A stretch of 42,192 bases of DNA from Chloroflexota bacterium. GTDB taxonomy: Bacteria > Chloroflexota > UBA6077 > FW602-bin22 > JACPRP01. Location: contig JACPRP010000115.1 in the NCBI GenBank assembly GCA_016189905.1, positions 1 to 42,192 on the forward strand, in the 5' to 3' direction. The stretch's first letter is position 1, and every line of letters begins with the position of its first letter. Shown here piece by piece: positions 35,197 to 42,192 of the stretch. The position numbers and the translations under genes are program-made. The notes beneath the pieces are model-generated. The model saw only the letters and a program-made list of their open reading frames with translations. It ran no database searches and had not been told where the DNA came from.

Positions 35197-36453
35197 TTAT
35201 TTAGGCGCCTCACTCCCTTTAGCGGCCGGTGGGGTGATCGTCAGGACCCTGCGCACCTCGTCCGGATACATGGCGATGAACCTTAGCTCGTCGCTTGTCA
35301 GGGGAATCTGGTTCTGGGCGTTGGCATACTGGACCAGGTTCAACACGTAGCGGGCGATGTCGTCATCCTCGAAGGAGATCCCCAGTTGCCCGTAGACGTG
35401 CTTGAAAGCGGCCATCCCGCTGTACTCGCCCACGTGGATCGTCCTGCCGGTGTCCTCGCAAACCTCCTCCACGCGCCCGATGGCCTCGTAATCATATAGC
35501 TCGTAGTTATGCCGATCCTTTAGCGCCCCGTCGGCGTGAATGCCCGCCTCGTGCGCGAAAGCGTTCGCGCCCACGCCAGGCTGATTGATCGGGATCGGAA
35601 CACCGAACGAGCGCGACACATAATTGTTGAGTCGCCAGGCCACCGTCAGGTCGATTTCGTCGGCGATCTCGTAGAACCTTTCGTATCCCTTGCCGAACTT
35701 CAACGCCAGGATGCAACTCAACAGGTCCGCCTGGCCGGCCCGCTCGCCGATGCCGTTGACACAGGTGTTGATGTAGGCGTCCACGCCACCTTCTATGGCA
35801 CCACGCGCGCCGGATATCGAGTTGGCCACGGCCATTCCGAGGTCATTGTGGCAGTGCAGCTCTAGCGGCATCTCGATGCCCTGTGCCAGCTCCTCAAGGC
35901 GTCTCCTGATGGAGTAAGGGGTCTCGTACCCGATGGTATCGCAGTAGCGCAGCCGCTGCGCGCCGGCAGCTTTACCCGCCAGCGCGAACTCGACCAGATA
36001 CTGGGTGTCGGTGCGCGAGGCGTCCTCGGCGTTGATGCCGATCGTCTTGATCCCGGCCTCCTTCGCTATCTTGACGGCTTCCACCATCTCCTTCATCACG
36101 CCATCGCGGTCTAATTTGCCGTTGAACTTGTGCTTGATCATCTGGTCAGAAGTCGAAATCGAAAGATTGAGGTGCTCGACGCCCGTCGGCAGCGCGGCGC
36201 GCACATCCCCGGCATTCGCGCGACACCACCCTTCGAGAATCATATTCCCGAAGGCCCCTTTACGGGCCAGCTCCAGATTGGCCTCTACATAGTTCGTTTC
36301 GTGCCCCGTAAACGGAAACCCGATCTCCGATTGATGGATCCCCAGCTTCGCGAGGTACCAGTTGACCATCGTCTTCTGAAACTTGGAGAGACTGATGCGC
36401 GCAGTTTGAACCCCATCACGATTGGTCACATCGATAAAGTATATTCTCGGCAT
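35197..36453 (-). CDS. Homocitrate synthase / Re-citrate synthase-like enzyme
   Basis: The 418-residue protein belongs to the LeuA/NifV HMGL-like family: N11-R12-D13-G14 with Gln at the active-site start, ELHCHNDLGMAVANS (metal-binding His-x-His), and CVNGIGERAGQADL. No C-terminal LeuA regulatory domain is present. The family makes homocitrate, isopropylmalate or, in some strict anaerobes, citrate with Re-stereochemistry. The divergent aconitase next door favours citrate or homocitrate production; a Re-citrate synthase role is the inference that I prefer. A -10-like TATACT is at 36494-36489 on the minus strand. GGGGGC precedes the ATG at about 9 bases. Confidence 0.8.
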   Translation of the reverse strand: MPRIYFIDVTNRDGVQTARISLSKFQKTMVNWYLAKLGIHQSEIGFPFTGHETNYVEANLELARKGAFGNMILEGWCRANAGDVRAALPTGVEHLNLSISTSDQMIKHKFNGKLDRDGVMKEMVEAVKIAKEAGIKTIGINAEDASRTDTQYLVEFALAGKAAGAQRLRYCDTIGYETPYSIRRRLEELAQGIEMPLELHCHNDLGMAVANSISGARGAIEGGVDAYINTCVNGIGERAGQADLLSCILALKFGKGYERFYEIADEIDLTVAWRLNNYVSRSFGVPIPINQPGVGANAFAHEAGIHADGALKDRHNYELYDYEAIGRVEEVCEDTGRTIHVGEYSGMAAFKHVYGQLGISFEDDDIARYVLNLVQYANAQNQIPLTSDELRFIAMYPDEVRRVLTITPPAAKGSEAPK

Positions 36454-36535
36454 CGACTATCGCCCCCTGTAGTAATGTCCTTAATTTCAGTATAGCACGG
36501 GTTGCTCGTGGAGACTAATATGAAATACGTTAATC

Positions 36536-36627
36536 GTCCTTCTGCGGAAGGACAAAGTGCACAAAGTGAATCATGAAGAGAACCTTGGTGTCCTTCTGCG
36601 AAAGGATGCACCACTCAGCAGAAGGAC
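36536..36627. repeat. Three copies of a GTCCTTCTGC motif in the acnA upstream region
   Basis: GTCCTTCTGCGGAAGGAC (36536-36553, palindromic) and GTCCTTCTGCGAAAGGAT (36590-36607) are direct copies. CAGCAGAAGGAC (36616-36627) is an inverted partial copy. A near match is the core of the palindrome at 8364-8381. It lies in the 335-base gap between the citrate synthase-like gene and aconitase, which otherwise holds only promoter-like sites. Confidence 0.6.
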
Positions 36628-36692
36628 AGTGACCGTCCATAGGCTTTCATCTATGGTGGGCGCCCAAGAGGGGATGCAAAGCCAATATCATG

Positions 36693-36701
36693 TGGTAGAA
36701 T
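36693..36701 (+). promoter_or_regulatory. Extended -10 promoter of aconitase
   Basis: TGG-TAGAAT forms an extended -10 (TGn) about 90 bases upstream of the gene, with no good -35 box. The preceding context TGTGGTA matches the box at 39774-39784. Confidence 0.4.
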
Positions 36702-36788
36702 CTTTGTTAGAGGGTGCAAGAAGCGCAATGCCGACGGTCGGCGCCGACAGGGGTGACCGTTCCATAGCTCCATTAACGGAGGAGAGAA

Positions 36789-39707
36789 TTGAAGATGCCA
36801 TCGGGACCATTTGACGCGCGATCGAGCTTGCGGGGCGGCTGGGGAAGCGTGACGTACTACCGGCTCGACGCACTCACGAAGAAGGGGGTTGCCGACGTCG
36901 ACCATCTGCCGTTCACGGTCAAAGTGCTGCTGGAGAACGTTCTGCGGCGCTGCGACGGTAAGCTGGTCGTCGAGGATGACGTTATCGACCTGGCCCGCTG
37001 GGGCGGCGATAGGCGAACAGCGAGCAGCAGTGCAGGCGTTCCGGCCCGAGGCGGTGGGAGCCGCAAACTCGGTTTCCTGCCGGCGCGGGTGCTGCTTCAG
37101 GACTTCACGGGCGTTCCAGCAGTGGTCGATCTCGCGGCGCTCCGCTCGGCGATGGCGCGAATAGGTGGCGATCCGCGGCGGGTCAACCCGCTGGTGCCGG
37201 CCGACCTCGTGATCGACCACTCGGTGCAGGTGGACGAGTTTGGCACGGTACAGGCCTTCGACGCGAACGTGAGCCGCGAGTACGAGCGCAACGGGGAGCG
37301 GTACGCGCTGCTGCGCTGGGCACAGCAGGCCTTCGACGGCTTTCGCGTCGTGCCCCCCGGAATGGGCATCGTCCACCAGGTCAACCTGGAGCACCTGGGC
37401 AGCGTGGTCGCCACGCGGCGCCAGGGCGGAGAAACGGTGGCCCTGCCGGATACCCTCGTGGGGACAGACTCCCACACGACGATGATCAACGGGCTGGGCA
37501 TCCTCGGCTGGGGCGTGGGCGGCATTGAGGCCGAGGCGGTGCTCCTCGGACAGCCACTCTACATGTCGGCGCCCGAGGTCGTCGGCTTCCGTCTGATCGG
37601 CCAGATGGCGGAGGGTGCGACCGCGACCGACCTCGTCCTGCGGGTGACAGAGCTGCTGCGCCGCCACGGGGTGGTGAACAAGTTCGTGGAGTTCACCGGC
37701 CCCGGCCTCAGCAGCTTGAGCCTGCCCGACCGCGCCACGATCTCGAACATGTCGCCGGAGTTCGGCGCGACGGCGTCGCTCTTCCCGGTCGACCGCGAGA
37801 CGCTGCGCTATCTCAGAGACACTGGGCGCGACGAGGCGCTGATCGAGCTGGTGGAGCGCTACACGAAAGAGCAGGGCCTCTTCCGAACGGACGAGACGCC
37901 CGAGCCCCGCTTCGGCGAGACGCTGGAGCTCGATCTGGGCACCATCGAGCCGAGCCTGGCCGGGCCGCGACGTCCACAGGACCGCGTAAGAATGAGCGAA
38001 TTGGGACGGACCTTCCGGGCAACCTATCCGGATAAGTTCGCGGCGCCAACTCTTTCTCAGGGCATCGTTCAGGCTCAGGGCATCGTTCAAGATGCGCAGG
38101 AGGCCCAGCCCCATAACCAGAAGGACGCGGTCCAGCGCTTCGACTGGGAGGGGGGCGCGGCGAACAAGTCTCACGAAGCTTCGCCGGCGAAACAGGCCGG
38201 CGGCGAGGAGGAGGGCGCGAGGGATGCCCTGCTACCCTGCACGACGGTGCAACTCGAAATCGGCGGGGTACTGGCTGGCCTCACACACGGCTCAGTGGTC
38301 ATCGCGGCGATCACCAGTTGTACGAATACGTCGAATCCGTCGGTGATGATCGGCGCCGGCCTGCTGGCGAAGAACGCGGTCGAGCGGGGGCTGATGGTCA
38401 AGCCCTGGGTGAAGACGAGCCTCGCGCCTGGCTCGCGCGCCGTGAAGGATTACCTGCGCGACGCGGGGCTGATGCCCTACCTCGAGGCGCTGCACTTCCA
38501 CCTCGTGGGGTTCGGCTGCACCACCTGCATCGGCAACAGCGGGCCGCTCCCGCAGCCGGTGGCGGCGGCGCTGGACGAGGCCGATCTGGTGGTGACCTCG
38601 GTGCTCAGCGGCAATCGCAACTTCGACGGGCGCATCCATCCGCAGGTGCGGGCGAGTTATCTCGCCTCACCGCCGCTGGTAGTGGCCTACGCCATCGCGG
38701 GAACGGTGGATATCGACCTTACGAGGGAGCCTGTAGGACGAGACCCGAACGGACAGCCTGTGTACCTGCGCGAGATATGGCCATCGTCGCGGGAGATCAA
38801 CGAGGCCATCAGTCGGGCCGTGAAGCCCGAGATCTTCGCGGAGACTTATGCCCATATTATGGACGGTGACGAGCGCTGGCGTAGCCTGCCCGTGCCGCCG
38901 GGGGATCTGTACACCTGGGACGCGACGTCGACCTACGTCCAGGAGCCGCCCTTCTTCCAGGGGTTGTCTCCAGAGCCGCCACCGGTCGCTCAGATCGTCG
39001 GCGCGCGCGTGCTGGCGGCGCTGGGCGATTCGGTGACCACGGACCACATCTCGCCGGCGGGCGCTATCCCTGAACATGGGCCGGCCGGCCGCTATCTTGT
39101 TGAACACACGATCGACCCACGCGATTTCAATAGCTTCGGCTCACGCCGTGGAAACCACGAGGTGATGGTGCGGGGCACGTTCGGGAACGTCCGCCTGCGC
39201 AACGCGCTGGTGCCAGACAGGGAAGGCGATTGGACGCTCCATCTGCCCGACGGCACGGCGATGCGCATCTTCGACGCGGCTATGCGCTACCAAAACGAGG
39301 GAACGCCGCTGCTGGTGCTCGCGGGCAAAGAGTATGGCAGCGGCAGCTCCCGGGACTGGGCGGCGAAGGGTCCATTGCTTCTGGGCGTGCGGGCGGTCGT
39401 CGCCGAGAGCTACGAGCGCATCCATCGGAGCAACCTGGTGGGCATGGGCATCCTACCGCTGCAGTTCCGCGCGGGCGAGAGCAGGGCCACGTTAGGATTG
39501 ACCGGCTGTGAGATCTACGACATCGAGCGGATCCCCGAGCGAATCGTCCCCGGACAGGAGCTGACAGTGCGGGCGCGCGGCGATGGGGGAGGCGAGACGA
39601 TTTTCCAGACCATCGCGCGAATCGACAACGGCATCGAAGCGGAGTATTACCGCAACGGCGGCGTGTTGCAGACCGTGTTGCGGCAGATGCTGCCGCCCCG
39701 GACCTAA
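36789..39707 (+). CDS. acnA: Aconitate hydratase A
   Basis: The 972-residue protein is an AcnA/IRP-type aconitase: [11 protein letters not shown] at the N-terminus, [27 protein letters not shown], cluster cysteines C511 ([13 protein letters not shown]), C577 and C580 ([14 protein letters not shown]), and swivel-domain [14 protein letters not shown]. It isomerises citrate to isocitrate. It is longer than usual (about 890) because of an extra loop near residues 80-100 and a long low-complexity linker near 420-480 with the repeat QGIVQ. TTG 36789 lies 6 bases after GGAGG; ATG 36795 is the alternative. High G+C. Confidence 0.93.
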   Translation: MKMPSGPFDARSSLRGGWGSVTYYRLDALTKKGVADVDHLPFTVKVLLENVLRRCDGKLVVEDDVIDLARWGGDRRTASSSAGVPARGGGSRKLGFLPARVLLQDFTGVPAVVDLAALRSAMARIGGDPRRVNPLVPADLVIDHSVQVDEFGTVQAFDANVSREYERNGERYALLRWAQQAFDGFRVVPPGMGIVHQVNLEHLGSVVATRRQGGETVALPDTLVGTDSHTTMINGLGILGWGVGGIEAEAVLLGQPLYMSAPEVVGFRLIGQMAEGATATDLVLRVTELLRRHGVVNKFVEFTGPGLSSLSLPDRATISNMSPEFGATASLFPVDRETLRYLRDTGRDEALIELVERYTKEQGLFRTDETPEPRFGETLELDLGTIEPSLAGPRRPQDRVRMSELGRTFRATYPDKFAAPTLSQGIVQAQGIVQDAQEAQPHNQKDAVQRFDWEGGAANKSHEASPAKQAGGEEEGARDALLPCTTVQLEIGGVLAGLTHGSVVIAAITSCTNTSNPSVMIGAGLLAKNAVERGLMVKPWVKTSLAPGSRAVKDYLRDAGLMPYLEALHFHLVGFGCTTCIGNSGPLPQPVAAALDEADLVVTSVLSGNRNFDGRIHPQVRASYLASPPLVVAYAIAGTVDIDLTREPVGRDPNGQPVYLREIWPSSREINEAISRAVKPEIFAETYAHIMDGDERWRSLPVPPGDLYTWDATSTYVQEPPFFQGLSPEPPPVAQIVGARVLAALGDSVTTDHISPAGAIPEHGPAGRYLVEHTIDPRDFNSFGSRRGNHEVMVRGTFGNVRLRNALVPDREGDWTLHLPDGTAMRIFDAAMRYQNEGTPLLVLAGKEYGSGSSRDWAAKGPLLLGVRAVVAESYERIHRSNLVGMGILPLQFRAGESRATLGLTGCEIYDIERIPERIVPGQELTVRARGDGGGETIFQTIARIDNGIEAEYYRNGGVLQTVLRQMLPPRT

Positions 39708-39775
39708 CCCTTAACCGATACCTGTAATGCGTACACACGACGGCTCGTCAGGCTCTTTTGGTCGGCTCCGGAGTG

Positions 39776-39784
39776 TGGTATAAT
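39776..39784 (+). promoter_or_regulatory. Extended -10 promoter before the Cys-rich gene
   Basis: TGG-TATAAT is a perfect -10 with a TGn extension. A weak TTTTGG lies 17 bp upstream (39756-39761). Transcription would begin about 100 bases before the small gene. Confidence 0.55.
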
Positions 39785-39888
39785 TGGCCATCGTTACACA
39801 TTACCCGCAACCGCCCGGGGGCTCCAGATCGCTGCAGGAGACGGGAGGAATTGGCCGGTGCTGCCGGTGCGCCCGGAGGTTGTCGAAC

Positions 39889-40101
39889 GTGAGGCTAGCC
39901 ATTAACGACAGCATCAATCTGCGGCGTCACCGCAACGCGTGCGAGCACTACCGCGAGAAGTGGAACATCGAGAACGCGCTCTACCAGTGCTACTGCCTGA
40001 GGGATACGCCTCCGCTGACGCTGGAAGAGCAAGAGCGCTGCTTTGCCAGCAAGCGCGGCTGCTGGCGCGACCGCAAAGCCCGCCGTTACGCCACCACTTA
40101 G
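39889..40101 (+). CDS. Small cysteine-rich protein of unknown function
   Basis: The 70-residue product has cysteines in NACEHYREKW, YQCYCLRD, ERCFASKRGCW: five in all, with a C-x-C pair, plus a basic C-terminus. It may bind a metal or cluster. The GTG at 39889 has GGAGGT 8 bases upstream, and a promoter lies in front, so the gene seems real although short. The frame opens earlier (39784), but without a ribosome site. I do not recognise the family. Confidence 0.6.
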   Translation: MRLAINDSINLRRHRNACEHYREKWNIENALYQCYCLRDTPPLTLEEQERCFASKRGCWRDRKARRYATT

Positions 40102-40207
40102 AACGTTTCCTCGACTGATGCCCGACCTGAATACTCTTTGACGATGAGAACTTCGTGTTGTAAGCCGGCTTAGAACACGAATAATCCATAGATGACACAT
40201 GGGGTGC

Positions 40208-40240
40208 AGACCGAGACGGTTTCGAAAACCGCCTCGGTCT
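40208..40240. repeat. Strong hairpin, 15-base arms
   Basis: AGACCGAG-A-CGGTTT (40208-40222) pairs with AAACCG-C-CTCGGTCT (40226-40240), one A/C mismatch, three-base loop. It could terminate the Cys-rich gene, but no T-run follows. The outer AGACCGA arm resembles the palindrome at 8354. Confidence 0.55.
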
Positions 40241-40365
40241 CGTCCACGCCATTTATGTAAAGATCGACGGGAAAGAGTATAAATCCCTCGCACCATTTCG
40301 CAAGTGAGACTTCATCATTATCGTCATGGAGAATGGACGCCGTCTTCCCTGTATGCGAAATCTGG

Positions 40366-40405
40366 TGTGAGAAAGAGAATAAGGGGCGACCGGCCGGTCG
40401 CCCCT
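40366..40405 (-). terminator. Intrinsic terminator of the UbiD gene
   Basis: On the minus strand AGGGGCGACC-GGCC-GGTCGCCCCT (40405-40382) is a perfect 10-base stem with a four-base loop, followed by TATTCTCTTTCTC. It lies 25 bases after the stop codon. The remaining bases of 40102-40430 show nothing else. Confidence 0.8.
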
Positions 40406-40430
40406 AAGTTATACCAAATATTATGCTGAC

Positions 40431-42104
40431 TTATTTCTTGCCCTTCGGTGGATAGTGCACCGGCGGGAAGTCTATCTTGACCCTCTTCTGATGCCTTCGC
40501 TCGCCTGTCTCATAGTACTGGCCTCTGACGGCACGCTCGGCGTCCTCGGCAAACTCCTGGGGCCAGTAACCCAGCTCATAGCCGTGCCAGGGATGCCTCA
40601 GGTTCAATTTGGGGAGCCCTTCTTTCTCCCAGAGCTCCAACCCTCTCTCCATGAAATCCTTCCTTGGCATGCAAACCGGAGGATATGGCCACTTGTGAGT
40701 GGCGTTGATGAGCAGCCGAGAGGCTTCCGGAAACACCACATCGGGGCGGAATTGATTGTCTTTCACATCCTTCATCTCTGTTTCAGGCAAGAAGGACGCT
40801 AATTTCAGGTCTTTGGTACGATACGTGACGATACGCGTGTCGCGATGCGGCTGGCACCTGGTGCTCAGCGCCCACCACACCATATCCTTATCGCGGATGT
40901 CGACATCCTCGTCGACGGCGATGATATAAATGGTGGCAACCTGCTTGCCCGGGTAAACGGCGAAGATATCCTCATCCTCCTCCTCGGGCGTTGGCTCCCT
41001 AAAAGCATCGAGGGTCCGCCATACCTCCTTCTGATCGGTGCCTTCCTTTACCTTGATTGCAATCACGGATAGCGAGCCAGGGGCCGTCGAAGAAAGGTGG
41101 CTGGCTTCCAGCACGTGCGGCATATCGAGATCATTCCTGAGGCGATTGAGGAGAAGCCCTCTCGATGGCCCACCCCTCGCGGTAGCGTACCAGATCGCAT
41201 CTTTGCGGTGGGTGATACACTTTATCTTGAAATAGGGCTGCATATCCCCCATACTGAGATACTCCCCGGCGCCGCCCTCGCCGTGGGGACCCTCCAGCTC
41301 CAGCTCTTCGGTAGTGAACTCTCCCTCGAAAACGACGTCGGCGTTGGCGGGGACCTCCATATCTATCGTCTTACACTTGACCACGTCAATCGGCTCGCCC
41401 ACCATACCGCCAGCGACGGCCAATTCGTCATAATCGTTGGGCAGGCTATCGGTGGCGACGTAGACGTAGATCGGGGGACCGCCGATAACAAGGGCTGCTT
41501 GCATCGGGATACCCTTTTCCCGACACTTCTGCCAATGAATTTGAATGCCCCTGTGGGGGCCAGCCATATGGATACCCAATCGATCTGGCGCATACACGTG
41601 GCTGCGGTAGACGCCCACGTTGCGGACACCGCTATCGAGGTCCTTAGTCATCCAGCAGGAGGCGGCCATTATTGGGCCACCGTCCCAGCCCGGGTGGGTG
41701 ATAGGCACCGGAAACTCGTCCATCCCACCGTGTTCCAGGAGCGCCGCTCCCGTGTGGACTTCTTCCTGCACGGGCGCTGTTTCCACCAAGCGGGGTGGAA
41801 CAGGGTTCTTATGCCCGTTGATGAGTCTCTCACTAACCTCTTCTGGAGCGCAATTGAGGCCGATGGTATCGAAGCCGGTACGCAAGGCAGCGTAGAAAAC
41901 TGACTTGTCGTACTTGTTGCCTCGGGAATCATGCACGTTGGTGAAAAGGAACGCCTTGTGCTCCGAAGCGGGCAGACCCCTGTCTTGAAGATAAAGCATG
42001 GGGGAAAGTTCGGTGTCCTTGTTCATAGGGCTATTGATCGTGACCAGCTTTCCGGCTTTTTCCAGCGCCGCAATATAGTCGCGCAAACCCTTGTAATACG
42101 CCAT
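40431..42104 (-). CDS. UbiD-family aromatic/alpha-beta-unsaturated acid decarboxylase
   Basis: The 557-residue protein is UbiD-like throughout: LRDYIAALEKAGKLVTI, FPVPITHPGWDGG with surrounding DSGVRNVGVYRSHV, GPHRGIQIHW, VIGGPPIYVYVA, EFTTEELELEGPHGEGGAGEYLS, and a C-terminal DVDIRDKDMVWWALSTRCQP. UbiD enzymes use prenylated FMN and interconvert aromatic or enoic acids and CO2. Near a benzoyl-CoA pathway it may act on hydroxybenzoate-like acids or carboxylate an aromatic; the substrate cannot be read. No UbiX gene is in the window. ATG 42104 with AGGAG 9 bases upstream is preferred over 42131. It has its own promoter and terminator. Confidence 0.88.
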   Translation of the reverse strand: MAYYKGLRDYIAALEKAGKLVTINSPMNKDTELSPMLYLQDRGLPASEHKAFLFTNVHDSRGNKYDKSVFYAALRTGFDTIGLNCAPEEVSERLINGHKNPVPPRLVETAPVQEEVHTGAALLEHGGMDEFPVPITHPGWDGGPIMAASCWMTKDLDSGVRNVGVYRSHVYAPDRLGIHMAGPHRGIQIHWQKCREKGIPMQAALVIGGPPIYVYVATDSLPNDYDELAVAGGMVGEPIDVVKCKTIDMEVPANADVVFEGEFTTEELELEGPHGEGGAGEYLSMGDMQPYFKIKCITHRKDAIWYATARGGPSRGLLLNRLRNDLDMPHVLEASHLSSTAPGSLSVIAIKVKEGTDQKEVWRTLDAFREPTPEEEDEDIFAVYPGKQVATIYIIAVDEDVDIRDKDMVWWALSTRCQPHRDTRIVTYRTKDLKLASFLPETEMKDVKDNQFRPDVVFPEASRLLINATHKWPYPPVCMPRKDFMERGLELWEKEGLPKLNLRHPWHGYELGYWPQEFAEDAERAVRGQYYETGERRHQKRVKIDFPPVHYPPKGKK

Positions 42105-42160
42105 CTGTGAAACTCCTCTCCTCATTCTCACCCGCCTCGCGCGAGCGCCAGGTCGCAGCT

Positions 42161-42189
42161 ATTTTACAGGTGCCACATGTGCTTGTCAA
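42161..42189 (-). promoter_or_regulatory. Promoter of the UbiD gene
   Basis: On the minus strand TTGACA (42189-42184) and TAAAAT (42166-42161) are 17 bp apart. The start would be near 42154, about 50 bases before the ATG. Confidence 0.7.
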
Positions 42190-42192
42190 GGA

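Noticed and set aside
36536-36627. CRISPR array from the repeated GTCCTTCTGC motif
   Set aside because: Only three short copies, one inverted, with uneven spacing and no cas genes nearby.

Overview
The window reads as a chromosome segment of a strictly anaerobic bacterium that degrades aromatic compounds. Evidence for a bacterium is the two in-frame UGA (selenocysteine) codons with hairpins directly downstream, which is the bacterial SECIS position, together with strong Shine-Dalgarno sites and TTGACA-N17-TATAAT-like promoters. Anaerobiosis is suggested by a tungsten-type benzoyl-CoA reductase, many Fe-S/flavin Hdr proteins and a MetFV-type methylene-tetrahydrofolate reductase. The phylum cannot be read directly; Chloroflexota (Dehalococcoidia-like) or a deltaproteobacterial-type anaerobe are guesses.

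Region 1 (1-16157) is catabolic. A PaaX-type repressor gene diverges from bamBCDEF, the class II benzoyl-CoA reductase genes. The two promoters carry the same operator in the same position. bamE (HdrA-like) and bamF (MvhD-like) both encode selenocysteine. They are followed by a second, cysteine-only hdrA-mvhD pair joined to metV, metF and an hdrC-hdrB fusion, the layout of a flavin-based electron-bifurcating MetFV-HdrABC-MvhD complex. bamGHI are not in the window.

Region 2 (16260-17540) is a small cassette: a 108-nt tRNA-like RNA with its own promoter, in which the anticodon arm is replaced by a 23-position hairpin, followed by a HEPN ribonuclease-like gene. Imperfect direct repeats flank it. 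This is the strongest candidate here for an undescribed system.

Region 3 (17543-21107) is housekeeping: acpS and a bifunctional NAD(P)HX repair gene, separated by a complete IS4-like element with 18-bp terminal repeats and an 11-bp target duplication.

Region 4 (21209-35175) is a defence island: an HTH-SNF2-DUF3883 helicase, hicA-hicB, an orphan YgiT-type antitoxin, a decayed duplicate of the helicase tail, a two-gene CBASS-like pair (nuclease-SAVED effector and CD-NTase), a DUF1156 DNA methylase, two small unknown proteins and a DUF499 ATPase.

Region 5 (35197-42192) returns to metabolism: a homocitrate/Re-citrate synthase-like gene divergent from aconitase, a small Cys-rich protein, and a UbiD-family decarboxylase with a clear promoter and terminator.
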